Part shown: in pieces, positions 9,571 through 22,425 of the stretch
How positions within the stretch are numbered: position 1 is the stretch's first letter
Layout of the letters: each line of letters starts with the position of its first letter
From: Acanthochlamys bracteata
Lineage: Eukaryota > Streptophyta > Magnoliopsida > Pandanales > Velloziaceae
NCBI GenBank assembly: GCA_019914995.1
Contig: CM034128.1
Span: 3,722,501-3,786,500 of the forward strand
Direction of reading: 5' to 3'
DNA length: 64,000 bases
Notes under the pieces: model-generated
The model's database searches: none
What the model was told of the DNA's origin: nothing
The model's input: only the letters and a program-made list of their open reading frames with translations
Translations under genes and position numbers: made by a program

Positions 9571-12108
9571 CTACAGAGGTACGTCCGTTGGGTAGTCTTC
9601 TGGATGCTTCCTAATGGTTTCATGCAGTGCTCGTTCTTGTTCAAGGAGGTTAGAAGGAACTTTATCATAAACATCTGTAAATAGATCACTTAATGGTGGT
9701 TTCTGTGCTTTTTCTGCAACTTGAATAGCTTGCAGCAACTGCATCGAAGTTCTTATAATTAGACATGCAAAAACAAAATTTTGGTGGAGATACTTCATAG
9801 GAGGCGGACATTTCATGGATTTTTAAGAAATAATACCTCTTTCCTTTTGTTGCTTCTGAGTTCTGCTTCAACTTCACTAGACCACCAGCCATTACCTTCT
9901 AGCCATTTTCTAAACCTGCTGACAGGATCTCTTACTGATCTCCAATGCTCTATCTCCTCAACTGGACGATATTTGGTAGAGTCATCTGATGTTGAGTGAT
10001 GACCCACTCTGTAAGTAAGAGCCTGAGAAGTACAGCAAATGGTATTTGGTCATACATGTCTTCAGTCAGTAATAATCTTCGCCTAAACATCAAATAAGGA
10101 GTATTATCATCATATACCTCAATCAAAATAGGTCTAGATTCACTTATGGCCATTTTGCGGGCAGTATATACTGCATTGTAAACAGCAAGACCATCATTGC
10201 CATCCACGCGTATGCTACGAACACCATAGGCTTGTCCTCGCACAACTGCGCCATCATCTAACATCCAAAACAATCCATGATTACCATTGTTATGAATGAA
10301 ACATTAGAAATTGTCTCATTTAAAGAGAGTTTATCCCGTACTCCGGAATTGCTCAGTTGTGGGAGTACTTATTGCCCAACCATTATTACGACAGAAGAAG
10401 ATAACTGGAGCTTCCATTACAGCAGCGAAATTCAGTGCAGCATGGAAGTCTCCCTGACACATTAAAGCTCCTGAATAAGTAAAATATTCCCAGCTCTGGA
10501 AAGATAAGGAATACGAACCTCACTTGTGCCACCATCACCGAAATACGTGATTACACAAGCATTCTTCTTGTCCATCTTGAGTGAATAAGCAGCTCCAGCA
10601 GCTTGTGGCAACTGCGTACTGATAATCTACTTTGTGAGTGAAGTCGCAAAGCTGGCCTATATCTATGAAGATTAATTGTTTCCTTACGCAATAGGCGATG
10701 AAACTGTGAAATAATTGAGCTTGTTAGATCCGTAGTGAATTGGCATCTGCCTCCCTTTTCCATAATCGTATTTGTTGCTGAAATTTTGATTGGCAAATTC
10801 TTGCAGAGTGAAGCCACGCCATAGGAGGACACCAGGTTCCCTGTACTATATCACCAGGACAAAGTGGATAAGAAATCCACGCCATGTAATATTCTAGAAG
10901 AGAAGAGAAGAGTTGCACAATGAACTATACAGCATCTCACCTGGGGAAACACAATATCATCCATGGTGAGTGCAGCTGCTGATGCAACATTGATAGCTTC
11001 TTCTCCAATTGAGGTGAGATAAAAGGAAATCCTTCCTTGTCTTTGAGCTTCATAGAATATGGTGTCCATAATTTGCAATGTAGTCATGTCACTGTACATC
11101 TTCAGTGCATCCTCTTTGCTTATCTGATGAAAATTGCTAGCACTGCATTAAGAAAGGTACCAGAGAACTACAAAACATAAAGCTTCTAAGCTTTCGAGTC
11201 AAATAAAGCTTTTGTTTGTACACAAGCCAATATCCTTGTCCACAGGTCATGCATATATATCAAACACAGAATTTGGAATGACTTCGGCACTTTGGAAATA
11301 AGTAGACATTTTTGAGCTAATGGAAAGCTTCTAGATTAAGGGAAAAAGTGACCTCTATGAAACTGCTCCCTGAGATTGTCTTGCCATCATCATCAAGAAC
11401 ACGATAACAGCTGATCCGCTCTCCTGGAGACTCAGAGATAAATCTCATTTCTGGACTAAACATCACCTTCCCGCCAGGAAAATCTATACCCTGCCATTTA
11501 AATGAGCTTAAATAGAAGTCCTTTGAAATGGTGTGCAAACAACCAACAGCTACGAGGAAATCTAACAGTGAATCCTAGACTTGCTGAAGAATCCTAATGT
11601 TCCCATACTCGAACTGTACTGGCACATCATAGAGTCCAGAATAGCAACCTACAGGCTCTCATTGAATGCTAAAGTAATGTAGCGCCTGAAACATGCTAGT
11701 AGTAATGGTGAAACAAGTGGGACTATGCACCTTGGACTATTCCACCTTGATACATTCGTGACGTTACAGGGTATTTTCCTTGAATCGGAGAAGACTGTCT
11801 TATAGTACAGTCCCTACAATGGCACTTCAGATGATACATTGATCAATAGCATCAAAGATGTCTTCAACTAATAAAAGTTTTTCTCATAGGCTTCTACATT
11901 TTGTATTACAGATAGCAGACTCTACATTTTTAAATCAGTAACTTGTAACATGCCTTCACAACCTTTAGAAGTTCTAAGAGGGTTATTGCAAGTACTTTGA
12001 CCACATTGAGGATCATTGTTTCCTCAGGGAATACAATTAGGTTTCTTTATTTCATCTACATCAAAATATTAGGTGACTGTTGATGTTAAAGAAAGCCATA
12101 CTTCAAAG

Positions 12109-12139
<31 letters not shown>

Positions 12140-13160
12140 CAAGATGAAAGAAAGTAAGAAAACTTAAAAATACATATACTGTATCATTTCTGTCATCTTG
12201 ATCAAGTGACCGGATGGACGTGAATTCGTAGTCCGATTGAACTGAAATTTTACGGATATGTTTCCAACTCATAGTTCTTCATATCCAACGGTGAAGATTG
12301 AATTTAGAGGTCACCCCGAGAAGAGAGTGCCATTAAAGAGGGAGTGCCCCTATCCCTCCCCATATATATATATATATATTTGCTTACGTAATCCTGGCCG
12401 AGATTTTAAATTTCACAAGAACAAAGAATGATAGTTAAGTAGCACAGATAGCTTATCAATAGTTAGGGGCAAAACACAAACACAAGTTTTGTTACTGTGA
12501 AGCAATCTGAGCTCAGAGCCTCAGGTAAAACACTTTCGAGGAAAAACTACCATAAACTTGGTATAACTTGTAAAAAGAATGTGCCGCCAATAAGCCTGCT
12601 ACATCTAATTATTAAAACTTTGCTAAAATCTCAACTTTTAATTATGATATATTTTCAAGAAATCAAAATCAATAATTTCCTACAATCTTCTATCAGAAGA
12701 AAAAAAGAAAACACTTTAAACTAAAAACTGGAGAATAACCCTCGAAGGAAAATTTTTGAAGGATTTGCAAATTTGCCAATTAAAATGATCCACGAAAAGA
12801 TGAAATATATAAAAAAGAAGGAAGCAAAAGAAGCATTCTAAACTTTAACCAGAGAATGATGGTTTTCATAAAATTGCAACGCTTGCCTTCTCCATTCTTA
12901 GCAAAACTAACCTCCTGATCTTCAGAACAACCTTCGAACAACTCCTCTGCGCTCTCTCCAGCCCTGATCGACTCGAAACGCCGCTGATCATTGAAAAACA
13001 ACATCGAAGAACCCGAAATTCCATCTGGGTATCGACCAGAATTACAACTTTGGCTACCTGTAACAAAACCCAACCGATTCTTCGACGAGCACGCACCAAG
13101 TAACACCTTTCTTCCCAGTTGGCGAACCAATCTTGTTGACCTCACTACCCAGAAAGCCAT
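9571..13160 (-). CDS. BCKDHA: 2-oxoisovalerate dehydrogenase subunit alpha (branched-chain 2-oxoacid dehydrogenase E1-alpha), mitochondrial
   Basis: Thiamine diphosphate-dependent E1 subunit that decarboxylates 2-oxo acids derived from Leu, Ile and Val in mitochondria, acting with E1-beta, E2 and E3. Nine exons on the minus strand: 13160-12912, 11490-11353, 11123-10941, 10845-10688, 10618-10519, 10453-10342, 10257-10118, 10022-9837, 9738-9571; they join in frame to 477 residues, the usual plant length. The ThDP/Mg signature runs from GDGG (270-273) to RNN (298-300). The loop [11 protein letters not shown] (about 365-375) matches the regulatory Ser loop of the family. The N-terminus ([18 protein letters not shown]) is Arg-rich and lacks acidic residues, as expected for mitochondrial import. 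Intron 1 is about 1.4 kb and holds TA microsatellites and repeat-like DNA. Confidence 0.94.
12112..12139. repeat. (TA)n microsatellite in BCKDH intron 1
   Basis: About 14 TA units. A second, shorter TA run lies at about 12362-12380. The roughly 220 bp between them has no coding content and may be an inserted repeat. Confidence 0.85.
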
Positions 13161-14405
13161 TGCTCCTCAACTGATGATCTCCAGACTGAGTGAAGGATAA
13201 AAACAATGAAAAAGGAGAGGCTAAGGATTTGATTGCGGTCATTGTCTATAACTGGAAAATCATGGAAGAGATTGGTTTGGATTTTTTTGGTTTGGTACCA
13301 GATTGAGTGATGAACACGTGTAATGAGAACAGATAGAGATGAGAATGGCCGACTAGGATAGAGATGGTGAAAAAAATGGAAACCGTCCAGTTAGGTAGGA
13401 GAGAGCAGCAAGCTAAGCCTAAGATAGAAGCACACGCCTCTACAGCAGTCCCAGTATACTAAACTTGAGATTTTTAACAATAGAAGACCAAGAAATTTTA
13501 TCTATAAACCCATGACTGCTAAATAAAATTTTGAACTGTTACTTTAATGTTAAACTCATTCTTGAAAGATCAGTTTATAAAAATAAATTAAAAATTAGAA
13601 TATTTAATAAAAATATATTTTGATATTTATTTATATTAAATAGTGGTTTTAAAATTAAAATCTGAAATTAATGTTTGACAAAACAAATATATTTTAAATT
13701 TTAAAACATAAAATTGGTAAGTTGGTAATCAAGCCCTTTAAACTATATAAATTTTAAATTATAAAATTTTATAACGTAATAGTTATTATATTTTTCAAAT
13801 TTTTTAAAGTTTCAAAATACTATAAAAATTTAGTACCAATTAAAATAAAATGTAAAATAAATTAAAATAAAGTGCCATACGTGCCCTTGCCAACATAAAA
13901 TTAAAACATTATGGACTTTATCTAACACCTATAACTAGAAAATATACTAATCAGAGAGAGAACAAATTCTTCCTTCCAAGTAAAAACTTGGAAATTCCAG
14001 CATTTTCAAATTTCAGACTCATTAACGAATTATTAACGATGGCAATGTAAACATACAACGAAACACGGAATAGTTCATGGCTGCTTTTGCTGATCTCCAT
14101 ATAGATGGCAAGGGTAATAATACATATTGAATAGGAAGGACCCATCTGAAGCTATAAATGATTGTTTCTACCACTGCTGTCGTTTGGTGAAATCTGACTT
14201 CTACTCAGCAAGTTCCTCTCTGGGAGATATTCAATTCCAAGTTTGTAGCAGCATTATCGGTCCATTAAGGAGGAGAAATGATGGGTGAATGTAATACTGG
14301 AAATGTAGACATATTGAAGATCAAAATTTCAATTGGTCAATGTAGTACTGCAAACTCCAATTTTGATCGCTCTATCCAGAAAAATTCAGTCTTTCCTTTT
14401 GATAT
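13161..14405. other. Upstream region of BCKDH E1-alpha and AT-rich spacer
   Basis: 13161-13440 should hold the 5' UTR and promoter of the minus-strand BCKDH gene. 13480-13920 is very AT-rich with short imperfect repeats and no coding frame. 13950-14405 likely holds the 3' UTR of the PAC4 gene. No other gene is visible. Confidence 0.5.
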
Positions 14406-16584
14406 CTAGGCTGTTCCTCGAGGCTTTGTCTTGATGTACCCAAGACTTCTCAGCTTCTCTATTAGCTTCCTTTCTGCAGTTGCCTGATAAGAAAAATTTG
14501 ATCAAGGTGCTGAATTTAGCGCAAACAAAAATGGCGAGCCAATGATTCTACCCATATTAATGAGAAAATGGAACTGTTGAGTACACTCTGTATTGCACAG
14601 GCAAAGTGAATAACATTAGACAGCCTAAGATGGTCTGCCTAATTTATGGAAAAGAGGTGGTCAAAGATACAGAAGTGGTTAGACAAAAAGAGAACTTTGA
14701 TTTGACAAAGAACATTGAAGCAGCCAAATCATTTAAGTAAGCTGGAAAGAATGACTGTACCTCAAGCATAGGGCTATCTTTAGGAATATTGCAAGCAACC
14801 ACCACGTTTAGGCCTGTCTTCAACACTGATAAAGAAACAAATCATCGATTCTGAAAAGTTAACAAAACTATAGAACATATAAATTTCCTGTAGTCTGAAG
14901 ATACCTAGACGACGAGCCATGCTAGAGCCTGTGTTGTCTGCAGTGCCCCCTAATAGAGAGGCTACAGAAATATTATTGCTCTGCAAGTATTACTCCAAAT
15001 TAGGACATAAATTCCAATACTTGATGTCTAAGTTTCAAAGACTATTAAGCCTTTAACTGATGGCAAGAGTTTAAGGTATGTTAGCATACCGGTCTTGTGG
15101 TTGATGCAGCATACAAATGGCCAAACTTAGCAGAGTTGCAACCAACCCAAACAAAAATCTAAGCCAATGGAGCAGCATATTAGAAACCATACCAACAATC
15201 AGCAAAATATTATTCATGTTTGCATGGGAGCTACATAAAATAGTAATACAGCACAAACCTTAACATATAATGGACATTAGATCTCACATTTAACTTCCAC
15301 ATCAAAATGTTGGGATGTTTCTTTTTTCTATGTTCTTTTCAATTTGCATACAGAAGAAACATAAATGAACTAGAGAAATAAACACCTACTGTTTCAACAA
15401 CTGAAATTGTCAAATCTTGAGCAAAATCTCTTTAGAAACTTGGTGCTGCTTGCAATACAATTTAGTCTACATACGAATATTCCTCCCTAGAGAATCTCAC
15501 AATTAATTAACAACAAACAACAACAATTTCATAAGCTTACAAATTTCCAAAATTCCCAGAGAGATGTTATCATTAAGAGACCTAGAATTCCAGCAAACTA
15601 TAAGGACATTGTCTGAAATACGGAGAGTTTACACTGGAACCACGAAGATACAAACAACTACAGAAAGCCACAATGACCGACCTTCGAGTAAAATCATGAT
15701 AATTGCCAGGAAAGTACTAAGTATACACTTGCAATCACACATTTAGGACATACTAAACGTTAAGTCTTACACAGTAGCATTAATAGGCCACCTATTCTCA
15801 GAAACTAAAGTTCGAAAGCTAAAGTAATCAATCGATATTCCTCCATTACAATCGTGAAAATCTAATCATAAGAACCGAGTTTTAAATTCTGACCAATCTC
15901 TTTTCTGCATCTTTAAATTGCAGAATCACAATTAGACCTGCATCACATAGTGTACCTGCTTAGGAAGCCGTATTATCTGGAAATGAAGCGTCATGTCATG
16001 CAAATCTTCTGTAAAAGAGGTGACCTGCACATCATTGTCAGTAGAAACATTCTCCAGTGATGAACTCTCCCCATTGATATTGAGTTCTGAAACACTTTCT
16101 GCCACATGTCCTGATTCCATATGGCGACTACTTGTAACTTCTAAATACAGAAGTAAAACACAAAGTCAACTACCAAAGCATTAACCGAAATAACATTTAA
16201 TCAACCTATTACCACTCAAATTGAGAATAGAAATTCTTCATATTCAGATAAAAAGACTGTAAACACTAACATCATCAAAATCAATAACATTTCATACCGA
16301 GGGAATTGAGGATGTGACTGAATAAATGATCACCAACCTATTTTTAGCTTGAAGAACTAAAGAAAATTCTTAAAAAATTAAAACCTAATTTTGGTGATAG
16401 GTACATCATAAAAGTAGCAGAAAAATCTGTAAATAGAACCATCAAGACATGCTTTACTCCAATTAAATAAAAAACTTTTTCGATTCAGACTAATAGACTA
16501 CAGAAAGAGAGAGCACTCACCACAGGACAGCGGCAGTTGTTCGCTGGAATGAGTTGAGAGCAAAGATATTGAAAGCAAAGACAT
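14406..16584 (-). CDS. PAC4: Proteasome assembly chaperone 4 (PSMG4 family)
   Basis: With PAC3 this chaperone assists early assembly of the 20S proteasome alpha ring. Six exons on the minus strand: 16584-16521, 16140-15956, 15158-15090, 14980-14905, 14825-14761, 14483-14406; joins keep frame and give 178 residues. Family signatures: VTSFTEDLHDMTLHFQIIRL, IFVWVGCNSAKFGHLYAA, the SLLGGTADNTGSSMARRL block, and the C-terminal ERKLIEKLRSLGYIK. The start is uncertain: the ATG at 16584 reads in frame across the first intron (MSLLSISLLSTHSSEQL), while an internal ATG at 16120 would give a shorter protein with exon 1 as 5' UTR. Introns are short and AT-rich. Confidence 0.85.
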
Positions 16585-18821
16585 TTGTGAAGTGCAGCAA
16601 CATTGGACCAAACTTTGCAGTATCCATCCCCATTAATTTATTTTTCATTATAAGGCATGTAAATAAGTATTATTCATCCAATGACCCGGATTGGCTACTG
16701 GGAGAAACTGTTTCATGCTCTTCTGAGTAATGACCTTTTCACGATATCACTGCCAGAGTAATCACTGATTTAGCAGAACACTCGAAGTACTGTTCTACAA
16801 AAACTCACCAAAGAAGGAATTGGAAAGCAGAATAGAGCTAAACAGGTGCAACATTTGGAGCACGCACGATTCACGACAGTAATCAAAACTACGCCTCAAG
16901 CAAATTAACAATCAAACTGCCTTCTCAGAGAGGGGTTGGTTTAAGTTAGTGTAGGCGTCTCTTCTGTCTCTAGGGGCTTGGCAAAGGAGGAGAATTTTAA
17001 AAGTCATGGTGGTTAATTACGTCGAAGCCAATGCCGCTGCATGACGGTGGTGCACTCGTTGTTGAAGGCCGGTGCTGTCAGGGAAGGGGTTCTGAAGAAG
17101 GAGGAAAACAGCCGATGATGCCAATGCACGGTGCAGCGAAGTCACGGAGGGTGAAGGAGCCAAGCCGTCAATGTTGAAAAGCTATATTTATCTAGCTTGG
17201 TCGAAACGTTCCCGTCATGGCAGATGATTCAGCTGCTGACCCATCCACGGCCAGGAAAGAGTAATCAATCCAGTCGTGCCACAATTTAAAAGTAACTTTA
17301 AAAGTGAAAAATTTTATTTTAAAATTTGAACAAATTTTTGGTGAAATAATTTTACTTTTAATTTAGTATTTTCAGTATAAAAATGAATATTAAAATTTAA
17401 AAAGAATTACAAAAAACTCGTCATCGTGACGAAAGGAAAACATGACACTTTCTCTTTCGATCAGTTCCGAATCGATCCAATAATAATCGGATCAAAATTG
17501 TTTAATTTTAATTTAATCTATTTATTTACAATCGGATCAAACTCAAATCGACCCATTTAATAATTATACTTATTAAAATAAAAATAATAAATATTAATTT
17601 TTAATAATAATATTTAAAAATTATTAATTATAATATATTTAAAAAGAAAAATATTAATTTTGATAGAATTTATAAATTAAATAAAAATTAATTAAATTAA
17701 GATCAATTAAAAATATATATACAAATTAAATTCAAATATTTTGCTATTATTTTTTAATTATTAAATAATATATATTATATAAATAGTTAAACGGATTAAT
17801 TTCGGATCAATCTGAACTCGTTTAAAATTTTGAGTCATGTTCGGATCGACCCGAAATTAATCCGAACTCGGCTAAGAATTGATTCGACTCTAACTTTTTT
17901 GGGTCGGTTTCATATCGTATCGAAATTTGCCGCCCCTAACCGCAACAAATAAAATCCCACCATGAGTTGTATATCATTGCTAAATTCAAGCCCCCATATA
18001 GATAGCTAAGTGGAATAGAAAAAGCAAAGCATATCACACTTCACACACAACGAGAGAATAATAGACCACAAATGGAAATCAAACACTTAACAAACACCGT
18101 GCAAGTTCATGCCAAACTCAATTTGCAATAACCAATCAATCCACTGAGAGAAAGCCAAAAAAAAAAGGAATAGACTGCAGAGTACTTCTCTCAATTGCCG
18201 GTCTGGGTGTGTTATTTACTTGAAAATAAATTTTCAAAAATAAATATTAAAATTTAAGTTTGTGAAAATAAATTTATAAAAATAAATATAAAAAGTTACA
18301 TAAAGTAATTTTTTGATTAAGAAAAAGTCACTTCAAATCAATTACGTTAAAGATATGTTTCAATTACCATAAAAGTACTCTACTATTTTTTTTCAGATTT
18401 TAAATTTAACACGTGTTTTATTACCGCTCCAAATTTTTTTTTTTTTCTGAACTTTATTTTTATAGAAATTTTATTTCAAACTCTATATTATGTGTTTTAG
18501 TTACTATTTTGAACTCTATTTTTAAGTACCTTTATTATATAAACTTCAATTAAATTTTATGAAATTCACTTCCGTAAAATTCAATTTTATGTGATTCAAT
18601 TTTATGTGATTAAAACACGCGCTAAATTAAACAAGCTCAGAGTCGAACAGTAAGCCCATCAAGAAATTGTTCCCTTTGTTTTGCTTATCCTAGTAAAAAG
18701 ATGCAACATATATACTCATATTCATAAGACTACGTACAATAATATTATAGTGAAGAGTAGAGCTGTTACGTTTCTGCAACATATACACGTACGTACGCTT
18801 ACATTCCAAAATTCTGATTAA
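16585..18821. other. Intergenic region with repeat-like DNA
   Basis: 16585-17270 holds the PAC4 upstream region. 17455-17940 is a dispersed-repeat-like block (separate entry). 18210-18620 is AT-rich with a perfect 15-bp tandem repeat at 18581-18595 and 18596-18610. 18620-18821 is the presumed 3' UTR of the NAC gene. No coding frame was found. Confidence 0.5.
17455..17940. mobile_element. Dispersed repeat rich in CGGATC/GACCC motifs, possible hAT-like remnant
   Basis: Both edges are full of short motifs (CGAATCGATCCAATAA, CGGATCAAA, TTCGGATCGACCCGAAATTA) around a very AT-rich core. Read on the minus strand it begins TTAGGGGCGGCAAATTTCG. Similar starts (TAGGGGTGGCAA) are common at the ends of plant repeats. 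No matching left terminus was found, so the element may be truncated. Confidence 0.35.
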
Positions 18822-19696
18822 TTAATATGGCAAACTGATTTCATCGAGATCATCTAATGACCAGAATATTTCATCGAGACAAGAAAGCTCTGTCGTGCTG
18901 TCGCAGAAGTTGGCTTGTGGACCGCTGCTTATTGCCTCGTAGACTCGGCGAATAACCCATTTATCCAATTCCTATATATTTAAAAAATTTTTGCAGTTGA
19001 TCAACTCATTAATATCTAGCAGATAACGCAAACATCATTGAAAACAGAACAATATTAATAGATTGTTGATTTGATCTCTTACTGTTTTTCGTTGACTTCT
19101 TTTTCTAGAGCTTGATCTCTGCTTGCTACTACTACCTGAAGATGAAGAGCTGCTACTGCTACTCAGTCCGACAACTCCATCCAAGAGGTGATACTCTTGC
19201 ATGACCCAACTCGTTTTGATACCTTCACTGAGGTGGTAAACCTGAGTCTTCTTCATTCCAACTATCCTTCCACCACTTGTTATCATCTCATCGACATCTA
19301 CAGGGTTCCAGTAGCCATTACTACTTGCTTCTGCACCTCCTGTGTTAGGGCTGAAGAAGTACCAGTTATTTCCGCTTTGCAGAGCTTTACCTTAAGCAGA
19401 TTCATCCATACATATCAAATCGTCAAGATCACATGCAGCTACTATTGGGTCTTATAATATTGAGGGAAAACAAAAGGAACTAGGTTTTGCTACATGAAAT
19501 ATATAGTTAGCGTACCATCAAGATCCCATGGGTCAAAACTATGTAGATCAAGTGTTGGAATGGTATCTGGTTGATAAGGAAGGTGAGCTGCCTTGTGATA
19601 GAGAAAGTGGACGATCAGTTCTTCATCAGAAGGCATGAAACGGAAACCTGGCGGCAGATTATTACTACAGCTGCTGCTTCTTTCATCTCTTCCCAT
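18822..19696 (-). CDS. NAC104: NAC-domain transcription factor, XND1/NAC104 type
   Basis: Plant transcription factor. Three exons on the minus strand: 19696-19516, 19390-19083, 18971-18822, in frame, 212 residues. The NAC domain opens with LPPGFRFMPSDEEL (14-27), followed by DPWDLDG, NWYFFSP, SNGYW, TSWVMQEYHL and, after a Ser/Arg/Lys-rich insert, WVIRRVYE (168-175). The short tail ELSCLDEIFWSLDDLDEI (191-208) closely resembles Arabidopsis XND1, which restrains xylem vessel differentiation. XND1 is reported to bind retinoblastoma-related protein through an LxCx-acidic motif; here LSCLDE is at 192-197. A TATA-like box lies about 140 bp upstream of the ATG. The family call rests on the tail and the short length. 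Confidence 0.88.
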
Positions 19697-19830
19697 ATAT
19701 ACGTTTAAATGAAGAAATCAAAGAAAAATAAAGGGAAAAAATGAACGATATGGCCAATGCAGATCGATAACAACTAGCTAGCAAGAGTTTTGAGTAACTG
19801 AGCACTATGTATATATGTATGGTGTTCTTG

Positions 19831-19839
19831 TTTATATAG
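19831..19839 (-). promoter_or_regulatory. Candidate TATA box of the NAC gene
   Basis: On the minus strand the sequence reads CTATATAAAC, about 140 bp upstream of the ATG at 19696, which is suitable for a start site near 19800. This rests on motif and position alone. Confidence 0.45.
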
Positions 19840-19972
19840 CTAGAGAGGGACAAAAAACAAAAAAAAAAGAGAGAGAGAGACGTGCTTGTGAAGGTTATAT
19901 TTAGTAGCTAGTGGAGAAGAAGCAGGCGAAGGCTGCTACATGGAGGAGAGAAGAAAAGCAAATAGCTTAATC

Positions 19973-19994
19973 CACTACTACTACTACTACTACT
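19973..19994. repeat. (CTA)n microsatellite
   Basis: Seven tandem CTA/ACT units in the region upstream of the NAC gene. Confidence 0.85.
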
Positions 19995-20945
19995 TAAAGA
20001 AAAGAAAGTCCAAAAAAATGAAAATGAAAAGACAGAAATCATTGATAATAACAGATGAATTGTTATACACTAGTGAGATAATTAATAATAATTGCAAGAT
20101 TAATTAATGGTTGAATCAACCCCAATATCCGTACTACAATTATAAGTAATGTCAGACGACTTTGTTAAGAATCACTTTAGTAGCTATCTAAAGCTTTAAT
20201 TTCTAATTGAAATCTGAATAGAAATTAATTAGTACTGTGTAATATATACAACCCATGAATTTGCTCACACAATTAAAAATTTTGATGAATAGATTTTGTG
20301 ATATGGATATGAAGATATTAAATAGTGATGCATCTTTATCTAATATAAATAAAGTATAAATTATAATTAATGTGGATCATCCATATATAGCTGTATCAAA
20401 TCAATTACAACACCATGGAAGTTCTTCTTAATTTTAAGAGATTTTAGGTTCAATTCATGCATCTAATATTGCTGCTATAATTCTTATATCAAGTGTCAAA
20501 ACTAAAGAAAGTTACTGACTTTCCTATGAACTATCTTACTAAATAAAAATTTCAAATTAATCGTGATATTAATTTGTGTAAATGTATGAATATCATTTCA
20601 AAACAAACGTGTAACATGTGTAGGAACTCCTTCAACTGCCAATTTAGATATAAAACCGAATAAAATCTCATCCCATCTCTTTCAAGTTTACCTGTTCTTC
20701 CCATGCATGCATGTATATATATCTTATCGATCTTATCACTTCATGAAATTAACATAGAGCTGATATGATTTGATAGTCGCATTATCCTCTAAACCTTATC
20801 CTATCCCATAATCTTCGAGTCAGTTTAATTAAAATATTGTCGGTAGCAAAAATGTTCGTGATCGATTTTTTTCTCTACCTTAATCTGTTACATCAATCAA
20901 TAATCAGTATTCGAACTTAAATTAACATGCTATAGATGGTTGGTT

Positions 20946-21165
20946 CAGATGCATTTGAAAGTATTTATAAAATAAAATTTTTTTAAAATAAAAAATATTT
21001 TTATTTTTAAAAAATAAATTTTATTGTTTTATTTTTAAAAAAATAATAAAAATATATAATAAAAAATTTTATTATATAAAATTTTTTTTATTTTAAATAT
21101 TTATAAAATATATATTAAAAATATAAAATAAAATATTTGAGAAACGCAATTCCAAACGTCCTCTC
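20946..21165. mobile_element. Possible MITE-like AT-rich element
   Basis: A left end near AGATGCATTTGAAAG and a right end whose complement reads GAGAGGACGTTTGGAA flank about 200 bp of almost pure A/T. The terminal similarity is weak, but the layout is the same as at 5625-6313 and 39101-39314. Confidence 0.25.
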
Positions 21166-22425
21166 AGCTATCACGTTTTGATATCAACTAATAATAACGA
21201 TGACAAAAGTTCTCACTACCCATATGGCGATATACAATAGTAGTATATATTAGCATGTCTTTTTTTAATTACGTAATCCTGAGAAATTAGAGTTCATGTC
21301 ATGCTAGCATCATAGTTACGTCACCCTCAACACATCAATTAATTGCAGCATAAAATTATACCATTCGCTTCTATTCTATATATATTTATAATTATATATA
21401 TATATATCACTTGCGTTACAAGCCAAAACCTCAACAACTACAACCTTTTCAACTTGCAATATGTTTATATATATACACACAAATAATGGATGAGTTTGTG
21501 TGGAAAGCAATCTTTACAAAGAAACAAATAAAAGAAATCCTTTAATCAGAGAAGGTTAAAATTAATATAAAAAATAATAACAAAAAAGAATGAAAAAGAA
21601 AACAAGCAGGTTTTCATGCAGAGAATAAGGGAGTTGCCCACTAGATGGGTTGCCATATCGTACATGCACACGTTGGACAAACACATTCTTCCTAACTCAA
21701 TGGGAAATAAGTTTAGGGCATGCATAATAAATGATGCAAGCATTACGTCACACTATTGCGCGGTTGAAATGAGTGAATAAATTGAACAAAAAATGCAACA
21801 AAAACCGAATGAAAATGCTAGACATGTACATTTGAACTATTTGATACTGAATAATTCAGCATAAATTATAGCATGGAATTAATTGCTAGAATACCATGGA
21901 ATCCAGTGAAAGGAAGTTGCAATTAGCAATAGCACCTTTATTTTTTCCTCAACCTGCAAAGAAACTGATTACTTCCATTTTCACTTACCTGCAATTGTGG
22001 CTGATGCAAGAATTTCCTAGAAGTCCAAAAGCAGTTCACTTTGTTGCAAGTGAAAATTTCTTCTCTTTTAAGTGAAAGCGCCTCGTCAAGAATGATTTCT
22101 AGCATGATGCGTTGTAAAAGTGATTCTTCAGAATTACTTATCTGCACAACTTCCCTAATTGAACAAGCCTTCAGAAAAAGCCACTTCGAACCTGAGATAA
22201 AGATGAATGAAGTAACAGGCACACCTATCTATAGTCATTAGTCAATATCCATATATCAAGTACGCATTGCCAAAAAAAGAAAAATCGATAAGAAATATTC
22301 TTCGATTATGGGAATAATGGGAAACATTTACATTAACAACTAGCAGCCTTTGAGGGTTTGTTCTCTTTGGTTATAAGAGCATTATACACAGGAGTAGAGC
22401 TTTACATGTAACGAGTTAAATTTGA

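Larger units (their letters stand above)
19840..22425. other. NAC upstream region and AT-rich spacer
   Basis: About 2.6 kb without a supported gene. It contains the NAC promoter side, a possible MITE at 20946-21165, TA microsatellites at about 21378-21410, and the presumed 3' UTR of HDA14 near 22250-22425. Open frames around 21940-22240 exist on both strands but have no recognised domain or splice support. Confidence 0.45.

Noticed and set aside
12780..12911. Read-through of BCKDH exon 1 beyond GAG|GTTAGT
   Set aside because: The frame continues open for a while, but the donor fits and the next family-conserved segment (GIDFPGGKV) joins in phase from 11490.
21938..22241. Open frames on both strands downstream of HDA14
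   Set aside because: Neither has a recognised domain or convincing splice borders. The region most likely belongs to the HDA14 3' side or spacer.
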